From NCBI RefSeq assembly GCF_003946325.1, contig NZ_RHNT01000001.1, forward strand, positions 1-64,000: a stretch of 64,000 nt of DNA. Direction: 5' to 3'. Shown in pieces: positions 1 through 9,222 of the stretch (its first letter is position 1; the number at the start of each line of letters is the position of its first letter). The notes below the pieces were generated by a model that searched no databases, was not told the DNA's origin, and worked only from the letters and a program-made list of their open reading frames with translations. The translations under genes were made by a program, and so were the position numbers. Source of the DNA: Companilactobacillus furfuricola (GTDB lineage: Bacteria > Bacillota > Bacilli > Lactobacillales > Lactobacillaceae).

Positions 1-60
1 AGAAATGAGAGAAAAGTCAGAAATGGCTGCTTAAGAAATTATTATATTTAAACTGTCCGG

Positions 61-690
61 TTGAAAAATCTGCCTCACGACGTCGATTTGAGCTTATTCG
101 GGAAGTTCGCCCGAACAATCTCAAATACGAGTCTTCCTCTAAGCTCCTGCGTCGCCAAGAGGAATTTGGCGGCTGAGGGCTGTATCCCCGGGCCCCTCCG
201 TCTAGATAGTGAAATAATCCCCCCCTGGTTGAGATTTACAGATCTATTTTGTACAAATTGGCACTGTTTGCTCGTCCTATTTCTCACATGTCTATCTCAG
301 GCCTTATCTATTCTGGTGGGAGTAGGTGCTTCCTTTTCTTATTAGGATATATTCTCTTTCTAGATTACTTACTCTTTTTTCGGTTCGCGGGACTTTGCTC
401 CGCTCATTTTGTTTCCTGGCTTACATTGCTGTTGATTTCTTCTTTTCTTGGTTGGTTAGATATGTTAAAACTTTTTTTCTCTTACTTTCGCTTCTTGCTC
501 GCGTGCTCGTTCCTTGCACTCTTGCCTAGTTCTTCTGTTTTCTATTTTCTCTATTTATTCGTTTCTTGCTCGCGTACTCGTTTCACTTGTACCCTTGCTT
601 TTGGCTCGTCTTTTTTCTTTTTCTTACGTTTATTCAATGATTGTTGTTTAGTTGCGTATCTTTCTTTTCTGTTGACGGGGCTTGGACTTG
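61..690. repeat. Long composite intergenic repeat, copy A (left-truncated)
   Basis: Non-coding stretch sharing near-identical blocks with 27629-28330, 43157-43820 and 55392-55790. The hairpin module spans about 80-196: outer stem ATTTGAG 86-92 with CTCAAAT 120-126, inner stem TTCGGG 97-102 with CCCGAA 110-115, and TTCCTCT 134-140 with AGAGGAA 158-164. The right palindrome arm (180-196) is present, but the matching left arm seen in copies B and C is absent. A conserved block with GCGGGACTTTGCTCCGC follows near 387-403, then a pyrimidine-rich tail with two copies of a TGCTCGCG-containing unit (491-526, 561-600). Open frames running through here are not conserved between copies, so it is not read as coding. 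Bases 1-60 show nothing recognisable. Confidence 0.85.
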
Positions 691-716
691 AAAAATGGGG
701 TGATTATCTCCATAAT
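688..716 (+). promoter_or_regulatory. Candidate promoter for the histidine phosphatase gene
   Basis: TTGAAA (688-693), 17-bp spacer, CATAAT (711-716). A small palindrome, TTGTA-GTAT-TACAA (717-730), lies between the -10 box and the start codon and could be an operator. Read by eye. Confidence 0.5.
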
Positions 717-746
717 TGTAGTATTACAACTATAAGAGGTATGATG

Positions 747-1397
747 ATGGATTTGTATTTTGTTCGACATGGTAAGACGCAGTGGAATTTGGAAGGTAAG
801 TATCAAGGTAGTCATGGGGATTCTCCTTTGTTACCTGAGAGTATTGACGATATTAAGCTGTTGGCTCACCGGTTGAAGGATATTCCTTTTCAGCATGCTT
901 ATACTAGTCCTATTTTGCGCGCTAAGCGGACTGCTGAACTTTTGTTGGATGATCTTGGTAAGAAGATTCCTTTGACTGAAGTTGATGGATTGAAAGAGTT
1001 TGATTTGGGCGATATGGAAGGGCAGCGTTTTGTTGATTTGGAGAAGCAGATCCCTGATGTTATTCATGCTTTTCGTGAAGAACCTGAGAAATATGATGCT
1101 GCTAAGATCCATGGTGAATCTTTTGAGTCTGTTATTGAGCGGTCGAATGCTGCTATCAATAAAATCGTTTCGGAGTATCATGATGATGCTTGTTTGTTGT
1201 TGGTGAGTCATGGTGCTGCTTTGGTGGCTATGATCCAAGCTTTATTGGGTACTTCGATTGCTGATTTGCGTAAGAATGGCGGTTTGTCTAATTCTAGTTT
1301 GACTCATTTGAAATACGATAATGGTCATTATTCACTTGTGAAATGGAACGAGACTAAATTTTTAAATAAGAAATTATCTAGTACTGATACGATCTGA
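747..1397 (+). CDS. Histidine phosphatase family protein (phosphoglycerate mutase-like)
   Basis: 216-aa protein beginning MDLYFVRHGKTQWNLEGK, the RHG signature of the histidine phosphatase superfamily; the catalytic His is residue 8 and a second SHG motif lies near residue 158. Members remove phosphate from small phosphoesters; the substrate cannot be told from sequence. Three ATGs occur in a row (741, 744, 747); 747 is chosen because the AAGAGG Shine-Dalgarno (734-739) sits 7 nt upstream. The frame stays open far upstream only because it runs through the repeat. Codons are strikingly G/T-rich (gct, gtt, ttg) compared with genes further downstream. The TPR gene follows after 8 bp. Confidence 0.85.
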   Translation: MDLYFVRHGKTQWNLEGKYQGSHGDSPLLPESIDDIKLLAHRLKDIPFQHAYTSPILRAKRTAELLLDDLGKKIPLTEVDGLKEFDLGDMEGQRFVDLEKQIPDVIHAFREEPEKYDAAKIHGESFESVIERSNAAINKIVSEYHDDACLLLVSHGAALVAMIQALLGTSIADLRKNGGLSNSSLTHLKYDNGHYSLVKWNETKFLNKKLSSTDTI

Positions 1398-1405
1398 GGT
1401 AGTAA

Positions 1406-2059
1406 ATGAGTAGTCAAGAAGAAGTTAAGCGAGCCCATATTCAAGAGCTCGTTGCTAAATTAAATAAAGATAATAGGCAGCTGGATGTTATTTTGGAGCT
1501 TTCAGCTAGCTTGGTTGATGTGAATGATCTGGAGCAAGCTGAGGAATTGTTGGCTCGCTCCTTGACTTTATTTCCAGATAATAATGACTTGTTATACAAT
1601 TTGGGGAATGTCTATTATTTAGCAGATAAGTTTGATCGAGCTGGTGAGATTTTTGATCGCTTGATCAGTGCCGATTATGGTTTTCAAGCTTACTATATGA
1701 AAGCTAAGACGCTGAATCAACAAGGTCATGCTAATTTGGCGATTGCTTTTGCGCTGACGGCGGTCGAGAAGGCACCTAAGGATGCGCTGTCCAATGAACT
1801 GCTGGCCGATTTGTTAATGACCAACGGTAATTTTGAGTCTTCGATCGATTTTTATCAGAAGGCTCTCAAACTTAAGCCTGTTGCTAAATACTATTTCAAT
1901 ATTGCTATTTGTTTGATGAATTTGGGAAAAGATTACCAATTTTATTTAGAAAAGGCTAAATCTTTGGATGAGAAATATTTCGTTGAACACGAGAAGAAAT
2001 TGTCTGATCTGCAAAAATTTTTAAGAGAAAATGGAGGTAACGATGACCGAGGAAAATAG
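1406..2059 (+). CDS. TPR-repeat protein (YrrB-like)
   Basis: 217-aa soluble protein built of tetratricopeptide repeats; helices such as LYNLGNVYYLADKFDRAGEI and AYYMKAKTLNQQGHANLAIA fit the 34-residue TPR pattern over roughly residues 30-190. No signal peptide. TPR domains bind proteins; the partner is unknown. It overlaps recD2 by 17 bp, the same pairing as yrrB-yrrC in Bacillus, so translational coupling is likely. The TGAGGT Shine-Dalgarno overlaps the stop codon of the preceding phosphatase, so all three genes look like one operon. Confidence 0.85.
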   Translation: MSSQEEVKRAHIQELVAKLNKDNRQLDVILELSASLVDVNDLEQAEELLARSLTLFPDNNDLLYNLGNVYYLADKFDRAGEIFDRLISADYGFQAYYMKAKTLNQQGHANLAIAFALTAVEKAPKDALSNELLADLLMTNGNFESSIDFYQKALKLKPVAKYYFNIAICLMNLGKDYQFYLEKAKSLDEKYFVEHEKKLSDLQKFLRENGGNDDRGK

Positions 2060-4484
2060 TCAATATTTTATTGGGACTGTGAAAGCCATTTTTTTTGAAA
2101 ATCCGGAGAATCTTTTTAAAATCTTCACGATCAAGATCAAGAAGACTAATACTGACTGGGATGGCAAAGATATTGTAATTACTGGTAGTTTTGGTGAGAT
2201 TTCTGAAGAGGAAGAATATAAATTTGTTGGTCATTTAGTCGACCACCCTAAATATGGTAAGCAATTCCAGGCTGAGACTTACCATCACAGCCGTCCTAGC
2301 GGTCGTAAAGAATTGATCAGTTTTTTTTCTGGAGATGAATTTCCTGGCGTTGGTAAGAAGACTGCTGAGAAGATCGTTGACAAATTGGGTGATGATGCTA
2401 TCGATAAGATCATGCATGATCCACATGCGCTCGATTTTTTAAAATTGGGTAAAGAGAAGACTCAACAAGTCGTTGATCAAATTTCTAATTCTAATCAGGC
2501 GGAACAAACTTTGTTTCAACTTAGTAACTATGGTTTTGGGAATGTTTTGTCCGCTAGGATCTATCAGCATTATGGAGCTAATACTTTAGATAAGATCAGT
2601 GAAGACCCTTATAAGCTCGTTTTAGAGATCAAAGGTATTGGTTTTAAACGAGCTGACGAATTAGCTAGACAGCTAGGAATACCTGATGATGACCCTCGAC
2701 GGATCAAAGGCGCTCTAGTTCAAGTTGTCGACAATATCGTCAATGAGACCGGAGATTCGTTCGTTGTTCATGATGTCTTGTTTCGAGAAGCAATGAAAAC
2801 TTTGCGAAATCGTAATACTGGCGACGATTTACCGGATAAAATTGAGAGCTGTCTGAAGGAATTAGTCCAATCAGGTCAGCTGATCGTTGATGATTCTAAG
2901 ATTTATGAAAAGGCTATTTACGATAGTGAATGGTCGATCGCTCAATCACTGAAGATGATCAGTGATACTTTCCAAGACCGTGAGTGGAGCGATAAAGAAT
3001 ATCAGAAGAACCTCAAAGAAGTTCAACAGAAATTCAAAGTTACTTATGATCAGTCTCAGCAAAAAGCTATTCAATCAGCTTTAAATAATTCAGTCTTTCT
3101 TCTAACTGGTGGTCCAGGAACTGGAAAGACGACGATCATTAACGGGATAGTTGCGATGTATTCACGCTTGAATGATGCAACGTTAGATCCTTCCGATGAA
3201 AATTACTCGATTGCTTTGGCAGCTCCAACTGGTCGAGCTGCTAAGCATATGGGGGAGACTACTGGTCTACCAGCGATGACGATCCACCGTTTGTTGGGTT
3301 TGACAGGAACTGAGGACGATGAATATGCGGAACCAACATTAGATTGCAAGCTGTTGATCATCGATGAGATGTCAATGGTCGATACGCGATTATTCAGAAC
3401 GTTGATCGATGCTGTGCAACCAGGAACGCAAGTTATTTTGGTGGGTGATAGAGATCAATTGCCTTCCGTAGGTCCCGGTCAAATTTTTGCCGATATGATA
3501 GCTAGTGATGTTTTTGCCAGCACGATTTTGACTGAGATCCATCGTGTCGACGACGATTCCTCCATAATTCAACTGGCACATGACATTAATCAAGGGATCG
3601 TTGACGATGAGATCTTTGCTAAAAAAGCTGATCGTAGTTTTGTTGCTCGGAGTAGTCGTGATATCCCTGATGCTGTCTCGCAAATTATTACTAAATCAGC
3701 CGAGAATGGTTATAACATCTCAGATGTCCAGATCCTAGCGCCAATGTATCGTGGAATGGCGGGAATAGACAATTTAAATGCCACCATTCAAAATGTGGTC
3801 AATCCCATGACGCAAAAGCGTAAAGAAGTTTCAATCGGGAATGTTCATTATCGAATTAAAGATAAAGTCGTTTATTTGGTCAATTCGCCAGAGGACAATG
3901 TCTTTAATGGCGAGATCGGTATGATAGTTGGGATCATTTTAGCAAAAGAAAATAAAGAAAAAGTCGATCAAATAGTGATCGACTTTGATGGCAATGAAGT
4001 TGTTTTAGATCGGAAAGATTGGACTAACATTGCTTTGGCTTATTGTACTTCGATCCACAAGGCACAAGGTTCAGAGTTTGAAGTAGTGATTTTGCCTTTA
4101 GTTAACGAAGAATCGCGAATGCTGCGAAGGAATTTACTTTACACTGCGATCACCCGCTCTAAAAAATTATTGATCATGGTCGGAGATCGCTCAGCCTTCT
4201 CTAGAGCCATAACTGATAAATCGAGTGAACGAAATACCTCACTTAAAGAACGCTTAAGTAATGTCTTCAAGAAGCCAATCGTACAGGCAAAAGCTGCTGC
4301 AAGTCCCAAAATTGATGATTCTAACGATGAGCCAGATCAAATATTGGAAGACGAGAATGATCAGTCGGTAGAAGATGACAATTTGACGATGGATAAAATT
4401 ATGGCTAACTCAATTGATCCGATGATCGGGATGGATGGCGTTAAGCCTTATGATTTTATGAAGAGTATCAACAAATCAAAATGA
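2043..4484 (+). CDS. recD2: RecD2 family ATP-dependent DNA helicase
   Basis: 813-aa superfamily 1 helicase of the RecD2 (YrrC) type found in bacteria without RecBC. The N-terminal ~330 residues hold the RecD2-specific region with helix-hairpin-helix motifs (FPGVGKKTAEKIVDKLG, IKGIGFKRADELA). The motor core follows: Walker A GGPGTGKT around residue 356, Walker B LLIIDEMSMVD, VGDRDQLPSVGPG (motif III) and YCTSIHKAQGSEF (motif V region). The acidic C-terminal tail (~70 residues) is low complexity. An upstream in-frame ATG at 2031 is rejected because GGAGGT (2033-2038) lies after it and is correctly spaced for 2043. Role: 5'-3' unwinding in DNA repair, by family. Confidence 0.93.
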   Translation: MTEENSQYFIGTVKAIFFENPENLFKIFTIKIKKTNTDWDGKDIVITGSFGEISEEEEYKFVGHLVDHPKYGKQFQAETYHHSRPSGRKELISFFSGDEFPGVGKKTAEKIVDKLGDDAIDKIMHDPHALDFLKLGKEKTQQVVDQISNSNQAEQTLFQLSNYGFGNVLSARIYQHYGANTLDKISEDPYKLVLEIKGIGFKRADELARQLGIPDDDPRRIKGALVQVVDNIVNETGDSFVVHDVLFREAMKTLRNRNTGDDLPDKIESCLKELVQSGQLIVDDSKIYEKAIYDSEWSIAQSLKMISDTFQDREWSDKEYQKNLKEVQQKFKVTYDQSQQKAIQSALNNSVFLLTGGPGTGKTTIINGIVAMYSRLNDATLDPSDENYSIALAAPTGRAAKHMGETTGLPAMTIHRLLGLTGTEDDEYAEPTLDCKLLIIDEMSMVDTRLFRTLIDAVQPGTQVILVGDRDQLPSVGPGQIFADMIASDVFASTILTEIHRVDDDSSIIQLAHDINQGIVDDEIFAKKADRSFVARSSRDIPDAVSQIITKSAENGYNISDVQILAPMYRGMAGIDNLNATIQNVVNPMTQKRKEVSIGNVHYRIKDKVVYLVNSPEDNVFNGEIGMIVGIILAKENKEKVDQIVIDFDGNEVVLDRKDWTNIALAYCTSIHKAQGSEFEVVILPLVNEESRMLRRNLLYTAITRSKKLLIMVGDRSAFSRAITDKSSERNTSLKERLSNVFKKPIVQAKAAASPKIDDSNDEPDQILEDENDQSVEDDNLTMDKIMANSIDPMIGMDGVKPYDFMKSINKSK

Positions 4485-4583
4485 TTCAGTAAAAAGAATT
4501 ACTAATTATTAAACATAGTTGTATATCTAAAAAAAAGTGGATTTATTTCAAACAATCCTCGGATTTTTTTGATGCTGCTCCAT

Positions 4584-4630
4584 AAAGTTGGCAAATGGAC
4601 AATTTATCGATATTTCGGATTTGCCAAGTT
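4584..4630 (+). terminator. Imperfect hairpin downstream of recD2
   Basis: AAGTTGGCAAAT (4584-4595) faces ATTTGCCAAGTT (4619-4630), pairing with one mismatch. There is no long T run after it, so it may be an RNA-processing or pausing element instead of a terminator. Confidence 0.3.
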
Positions 4631-4640
4631 TATTGAGATA

Positions 4641-4692
4641 AAAAAGACGATGATGAATTTCTTATCATAAAGAAATTCATCATCGTCTTTTT
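4641..4692. terminator. Bidirectional terminator between recD2 and the lipid kinase gene
   Basis: A long perfect stem (AAAAGACGATGATGAATTTC and its complement) around a short TTATCATAAA loop, flanked by A and T runs so it can stop transcription from both sides. It abuts the stop codon of the convergent gene. Confidence 0.9.
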
Positions 4693-5650
4693 AGTTACCC
4701 GTAACAGGTAACCAGAACAGGTGACTATCTGATTCAAATTTATACTCAAAACGATGTTCACCCAATTCTTCGCCATCCATTTGGCCTTGTTCTGGTTGAT
4801 GATCATAAATAGTAAATGTTGGTTGTTGAATATGCCAGACATTTTGATCATCCAAATGGGAACCATCAGTCAATAGTTTGACGAATAATTTTACAAAGGT
4901 AGTTCCAGTGATTTTGTTGACGACTACCAAATCCAGTTTATGATCGAATGGGTCTGCCTTGGGATCTATGGCAATGCCTCCACCGAAGTAGGGATGGTTA
5001 GTAGCAGTAACTATATAAGCATTATCGAAATGTTTTGTTTTACCATTGATCAAGACATCGATATCGAATCCTTTTTGTAGCCGTATCACTTTGACCAAAC
5101 TGGAAACGTAAGCTAAAGTACCTAATTTTAAAGAATTAAGCACATTTTTTCTTTTTGAATGATTGGTGTAATACACAGCGCTAGCGTCGAATCCCATGCC
5201 GATGTTATTGACAAAATATTTGATCCGGTCGGTTTTCAAATCAGTAGCTTTTGCCACATCGATCTCAACTGGTTGAGACATTGCTAATATTCTTTGTAAC
5301 AATATCGTTGGGTCTTCACGTTTGATCTTGACACCACGACTAAAGTCATTACCTGAACCACTAGGAATGTAAGCAATCGGCGTTTGCGGATACTGCGAGA
5401 TCTTGACGCCGTTAAGAGCCTGATTTAACGTGCCATCGCCACCAATGACTAAGATCATTTGATCGTTAGATAGTCCATCAGCTAATTCGCGAGCGATACG
5501 GATGCCGTCACCGTCGGCCATGGTTTTATGAATTTGATAGTTGATTTGTTTTCTGTCGAGAAATGCCTGAATCTTTTTGCAGGTAGTGTTCGATTGACCA
5601 TTACCAGCTTTTTGGTTGAAGAGTATTTCTAACTTTTTGACTTTAGCCAT
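4691..5650 (-). CDS. Diacylglycerol kinase family lipid kinase (YegS/BmrU-like)
   Basis: 319-aa cytoplasmic lipid kinase. The nucleotide-binding motif GGDGTLN is at residues 70-76 and PSGSGNDF at 96-103, both diagnostic of the DAGK catalytic domain; the C-terminal half is the beta-sandwich seen in YegS/DgkB. Family members phosphorylate diacylglycerol or related lipids using ATP; DgkB-type function in recycling diacylglycerol from lipoteichoic acid synthesis is plausible but not proven here. The start follows a CGGGGGAAAATT Shine-Dalgarno region. It is a single gene on the minus strand, separated from rnjA by tandem palindromic repeats. Confidence 0.88.
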   Translation of the reverse strand: MAKVKKLEILFNQKAGNGQSNTTCKKIQAFLDRKQINYQIHKTMADGDGIRIARELADGLSNDQMILVIGGDGTLNQALNGVKISQYPQTPIAYIPSGSGNDFSRGVKIKREDPTILLQRILAMSQPVEIDVAKATDLKTDRIKYFVNNIGMGFDASAVYYTNHSKRKNVLNSLKLGTLAYVSSLVKVIRLQKGFDIDVLINGKTKHFDNAYIVTATNHPYFGGGIAIDPKADPFDHKLDLVVVNKITGTTFVKLFVKLLTDGSHLDDQNVWHIQQPTFTIYDHQPEQGQMDGEELGEHRFEYKFESDSHLFWLPVTGN

Positions 5651-5673
5651 AATTTTCCCCCGAAAAAATAAAA

Positions 5674-5923
5674 GAGAGTGGAAGAAGATGATCAGCTGCT
5701 GAGGATTTAGATGGTTTCAGCAAAGAGCGCTGCGAAGCAGAGGTCGCTGAAAGCAACTAAACCGGAGGCGGCTATCTTCTGTAACTCGTTTCAGATAAGA
5801 GAGTGGAAGGAGATGGTCAGCTGCTGAGGATTTAGATGGTTTCAGCAAAGAACGCTGCGAAGCAGGGGTCGCTGAAAGCAACTAAACCGGAGGCGGCTAT
5901 CTTCTTCAACTCGTTTCCAATAA
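5674..5923. repeat. Tandem palindromic repeat: two 125-bp units
   Basis: Unit 1 is 5674-5798 and unit 2 is 5799-5923; they differ at only a few positions. Each contains an inner CTGC-GAAG-CAG hairpin (written here as GCTGCGAAGCAG), an outer TTTCAGC/GCTGAAA stem, and flanking blocks GTCAGCTGCTGAGGATTTAG and AACTAAACCGGAGGCGGCTA. The same family occurs in the opposite orientation at 52053-52180. Not coding. Confidence 0.9.
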
Positions 5924-5947
5924 AAAAAGCAGATCAAATGATCTGCT
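5922..5947 (-). terminator. Terminator of rpoY-rnjA
   Basis: AGCAGATCA-AA-TGATCTGCT stem, followed on the minus strand by a run of T. It overlaps the last codon of rnjA. Confidence 0.88.
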
Positions 5948-7637
5948 AGGTTGAAGTTGAAATTAACATTGGAAGGATGACAGGATTTCTGGCTGTACGT
6001 TTGTACAAGAAATCTTGAAGTCCATCAATAATAATTCGTTTCAGATGTGCTTCAGATACTTTGACTTCTTCATCATCAAAAGCGTTCTTGATCAAGTGGA
6101 AAACACGCTTTTGTGCTTGGTTGATCAATTCGCCTGATTCACGCATGTATACAAAACCACGAGATAAAATATCTGGACCGGCCAAGACGATATGTTTCTT
6201 GTAATCGATCGTGGCGACTACAACTACCATACCTTCCTCAGAAAGAAGTTGACGATCGTGGATAACGACGTTTCCAATATCACCAACACCTTTACCATCG
6301 ACATATACGTCACCAGCAGGAAAGTGACCTGCCCGGCGACATGAGTCTTTGGTCAAGGCGAGAACATCACCATTCTCGAGAATGAAAGTATTCTCTTCCG
6401 GAACTCCACACAATTGAGCTAGTTCAGTATGGATCTTGAGCATTCGATATTCACCGTGGATCGGCATAAAGAATTTAGGCTTCATTAAACGAAGCATCAA
6501 TTCTTGTTCCGTTTGACCACCGTGACCAGATGCGTGAATGTTATTAACTTTACCGTGAATTACTTCGGCACCAGCTTCAGAAAGTTGGTTGATCAAATGG
6601 TTAACACTGATCGTATTACCAGGGATAGGATTACTTGAGAAAATAACGGTATCTCCAGGTTGGATACTGATCTGACGGTGAGTGCCATTGGCAATTCTAC
6701 TCAGAGCTGCTAATGGTTCACCTTGAGAACCAGTACAGAGGATCAGAGTTTCATTTGCTGGAGTATGATTCAATTCGTGTACGTCCATGAGCATATCGTC
6801 AGGAATATTTAAGTATCCTAACTCACGACCATTTTCGATTGCTTGTTCCATACTACGTCCAAAGACAGCAATTTTACGGTTTTCTTTCATAGCAGCATCG
6901 ACTGCTTGAGAAATACGATAAATATTTGAAGCGAAAGTAGCGAAAATGATTCGTCCTTTGAGCGTTTCAAATATTTGATGGATCGTTAATCCAACTGATC
7001 GTTCAGATTTTGAAAAAGTTGGAATCTCAGCGTTAGTACTATCTGACATCAAAAGTAGGACACCTTCTGAGCCTAGGGCAGCCATCTTTTGTAAGTTAGG
7101 TGATGGCAAGCCAGCAACAGGGGTTAAGTCAAACTTGAAATCTCCAGTCTCAACGATGACTCCTTCAGGCGTATGGACCGCAACGCCTAAAGTATCAGGG
7201 ATAGAGTGAGTAGTTCTGAAGAATGTTACGCTTGTTTTGGGAAATTTGATTACTGAATCTTCACTTAAAACATTTAATTTGGTTGATTGTAATAAGCCAT
7301 GTTCTTCCAGCTTACCTTTGATCAACGCACAGGCTAAAGGACCAGCATAAACTGGGATATTTGGTAATTGCTTAAGCAAATAAGGAATCCCACCAATGTG
7401 GTCTTCATGTCCGTGGGTAATGAATAGACCTTTAATTTTATCTTGATGTTCTACGAGGTAACTGTAGTCGGAAATGACATAATCAATCCCTAGTAGTTCA
7501 TCTTCAGGGAATTTAATACCAGCATCAATGATGATCAATTCATCTTGGTATTCAACCCCATACATATTCTTTCCGATTTCGCCAAGGCCCCCAATGGCAA
7601 AAACTGAAACTTCGTTATTTTTAACGTTTAGAGTCAT
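5946..7637 (-). CDS. rnjA: Ribonuclease J1
   Basis: 563-aa metallo-beta-lactamase/beta-CASP ribonuclease with endonuclease and 5'-3' exonuclease activity in mRNA decay and rRNA maturation. All metal-binding motifs are intact: [10 protein letters not shown] with H75, H77, D79 and H80, the TTHSIPD and ETGDFKFD motifs, SGHGG, and PIHGEY. The N-terminal GGLGEIGKN is typical. It starts 3 bp after rpoY, the same pairing as in Bacillus (ykzG-ykqC), which identifies it as J1 and not J2. The Shine-Dalgarno GGAG lies within the end of rpoY. A second, degenerate paralogue (J2) lies at 28571-30268. Confidence 0.96.
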   Translation of the reverse strand: MTLNVKNNEVSVFAIGGLGEIGKNMYGVEYQDELIIIDAGIKFPEDELLGIDYVISDYSYLVEHQDKIKGLFITHGHEDHIGGIPYLLKQLPNIPVYAGPLACALIKGKLEEHGLLQSTKLNVLSEDSVIKFPKTSVTFFRTTHSIPDTLGVAVHTPEGVIVETGDFKFDLTPVAGLPSPNLQKMAALGSEGVLLLMSDSTNAEIPTFSKSERSVGLTIHQIFETLKGRIIFATFASNIYRISQAVDAAMKENRKIAVFGRSMEQAIENGRELGYLNIPDDMLMDVHELNHTPANETLILCTGSQGEPLAALSRIANGTHRQISIQPGDTVIFSSNPIPGNTISVNHLINQLSEAGAEVIHGKVNNIHASGHGGQTEQELMLRLMKPKFFMPIHGEYRMLKIHTELAQLCGVPEENTFILENGDVLALTKDSCRRAGHFPAGDVYVDGKGVGDIGNVVIHDRQLLSEEGMVVVVATIDYKKHIVLAGPDILSRGFVYMRESGELINQAQKRVFHLIKNAFDDEEVKVSEAHLKRIIIDGLQDFLYKRTARNPVILPMLISTST

Positions 7638-7640
7638 TAA

Positions 7641-7853
7641 CTAAAACTCCGTTAATTTGAAATTAGGACTCTTTTGTTCATATTCAAGATGCTTTTCGTC
7701 AAGCTCTTGAATCAATTCGATATCATAATTTGTTTTTTTTTCAACTGTTTCACGTACATCGATGCTTGATTCAGCATCCATGTATAGTGAATGTGTGTAT
7801 TCACGACGGGGGTTATCTTGTTTCTTTTCTTGATATAAAACTTTGTATATCAC
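7641..7853 (-). CDS. rpoY: RNA polymerase epsilon subunit RpoY
   Basis: 70-aa protein MIYKVLYQEKKQDNPRREYT, matching the DUF1447/RpoY family, a small accessory subunit of Firmicutes RNA polymerase. Start codon is GTG (7851-7853 on the complement), preceded by AAGGAG at 8-nt spacing. It is directly upstream of rnjA and presumably co-transcribed with it, an arrangement conserved across Firmicutes. Confidence 0.93.
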   Translation of the reverse strand: MIYKVLYQEKKQDNPRREYTHSLYMDAESSIDVRETVEKKTNYDIELIQELDEKHLEYEQKSPNFKLTEF

Positions 7854-8006
7854 TATAAATTCTCCTTTTGAGTACAGCCAGGCAAAGTATAAACGGCTTT
7901 GATCCGGCCTTTTTCAGTCCATTTGGTTGAGTAATCAACAAGTACCACAATTTTAACATATAAATATTTGTAAGTATACTTAATCGACTGACCTGAAAGA
8001 CTTGTC

Positions 8007-8567
8007 TTAGGAAATAACTACTGTACTAGGATCGATCTCAAATGGGTTCTTTTTGTTGATCTTGTCGTAGTATAAATGACCATTTAAATGATCGATTTCG
8101 TGTTGGCAAACGATGGCAGGGTAGTCACGGACTCTCAGAGTTTGTGAATTTCCGTCAAAGTCGTCATATTTGATGGTAATACGGTCGGAACGAGGCACGA
8201 AGCCAGGGACATCTTGATCAACTGACAAACATCCTTCGCCTTGTTCAAGAGCTGCATTTTGAACTGAGTTACGAACAATGACTGGGTTGATCAAGGTGAT
8301 TTTCAAAAGTGGCTTTTCAGGATCTTCCTCATTAGGAACTAGCACGCTAGCCATCATCTTTGAAACACCAACTTGCGGAGCAGCTAATCCGACACCGGCA
8401 CGGAGCTGATGTTTTTCAGCGATTTTTTCATCCTGACTGTTAACTAAGTACTCCATCATATCGTGAGCAAGTTGCTTATCTTCGTCACTAAGTGGAAAGA
8501 TCACATTTTCACTAACTTTTCTTAATACGGGATCGCCATCACGGACGATATCTTTCATTAAATACAT
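8007..8567 (-). CDS. def: Peptide deformylase
   Basis: 186-aa type 2 (Gram-positive) peptide deformylase that removes the N-formyl group from nascent proteins. The three metal/active-site motifs are present: [16 protein letters not shown] (metal Cys) and QHEIDH (metal His pair and catalytic Glu), with the type 2 insertion between them. The longer reading from a TTG at 8577-8579 is rejected because the GGAGG Shine-Dalgarno lies between it and ATG 8567. A TATAAT-like -10 box on the complement at 8608-8613 could be its promoter; no good -35 was seen. Confidence 0.95.
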   Translation of the reverse strand: MYLMKDIVRDGDPVLRKVSENVIFPLSDEDKQLAHDMMEYLVNSQDEKIAEKHQLRAGVGLAAPQVGVSKMMASVLVPNEEDPEKPLLKITLINPVIVRNSVQNAALEQGEGCLSVDQDVPGFVPRSDRITIKYDDFDGNSQTLRVRDYPAIVCQHEIDHLNGHLYYDKINKKNPFEIDPSTVVIS

Positions 8568-8654
8568 ATTGACCTCCAATAATGTCTAGTTATTACATAG
8601 TATCTCTATTATAAAATAGTTTGCCAATTTTTTTACAATTTAAATATGATTTAT

Positions 8655-8686
8655 TTGTGAATTTCTAGTTCCCATAACTTGTGAAT
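8655..8686 (+). promoter_or_regulatory. Direct repeat upstream of lrgA
   Basis: TTGTGAAT occurs at 8655-8662 and again at 8679-8686, 24 bp apart, about 70 bp before the lrgA start. LytTR-type regulators such as LytR bind direct repeats near lrgAB promoters, so this is a candidate site. Weak evidence. Confidence 0.3.
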
Positions 8687-8757
8687 GTATGATAAGCTCT
8701 TTTTATGTGCCAAATGTATGCGGTTACATAAATACATAGTAAAGGGAGAGGGCTTTT

Positions 8758-9222
8758 ATGGATGACTCGAAAAAAAAGTCAGCTGTAGGAAAGGAGGAGA
8801 AAAAGGAACCTTCTAATATTTTGGTTCAAATTGCAATTTTTGTGTCTGTATTATTTGTTTCTAATATTCTTGCAATGTACATGCCTGAATCATTCCCAGT
8901 TCCAGCACCTGTCTGGGGATTGCTAATATTGTACTTTTTATTAACAACAAAGATCGTCAAATTGCATCAGGTTGAGCAAATGTCTACTTTCTTGATCAGT
9001 ATCATTGGATTCTTATTTGTTCCTTCAGGAGTCCAGCTGTATACCCATCTGGAAATTATTAAATCTGATGGCGTGATGTTGATCCTTGCCATTATCATCT
9101 CAACGATCGTGTTATTAGTCGTAATATCTTACACCGCTAAGTTCATTATTATGATCAGCTCCAAGATCCGAGGAAATAATAATGCTAGCGATACTCAGGA
9201 GGTCAATGATGGCAATAATTAA
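8758..9222 (+). CDS. lrgA: CidA/LrgA family holin-like protein
   Basis: 154-aa membrane protein with a charged, Lys-rich N-terminal tail (~20 residues) and four predicted hydrophobic segments (about residues 22-40, 47-65, 76-97, 102-125), as in the CidA/LrgA family. It contains FPVPAPVWGLLILYFLL and the FVPSGVQL motif typical of the family. These proteins modulate murein hydrolase activity and cell lysis, and in some bacteria pyruvate uptake. The lrgB partner follows, overlapping by 14 bp. Whether the pair is functionally Cid or Lrg cannot be told. Next come D-lactate dehydrogenase and pyruvate dehydrogenase genes, which fits a link with pyruvate. Confidence 0.85.
   Translation: MDDSKKKSAVGKEEKKEPSNILVQIAIFVSVLFVSNILAMYMPESFPVPAPVWGLLILYFLLTTKIVKLHQVEQMSTFLISIIGFLFVPSGVQLYTHLEIIKSDGVMLILAIIISTIVLLVVISYTAKFIIMISSKIRGNNNASDTQEVNDGNN

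Noticed and set aside
61-690. CRISPR array or IS element as explanation of the repeats
   Set aside because: There are no short regular direct repeats with unique spacers and no transposase frame in any copy.
249-746. Long N-terminal extension of the phosphatase reading frame
   Set aside because: It runs through repeat copy A, has no Shine-Dalgarno at its start, is low-complexity Phe/Leu/Ser, and lies upstream of the promoter.
831-1238. Antisense frame within the phosphatase gene
   Set aside because: A shadow of the coding strand; no Shine-Dalgarno and no recognisable domain.
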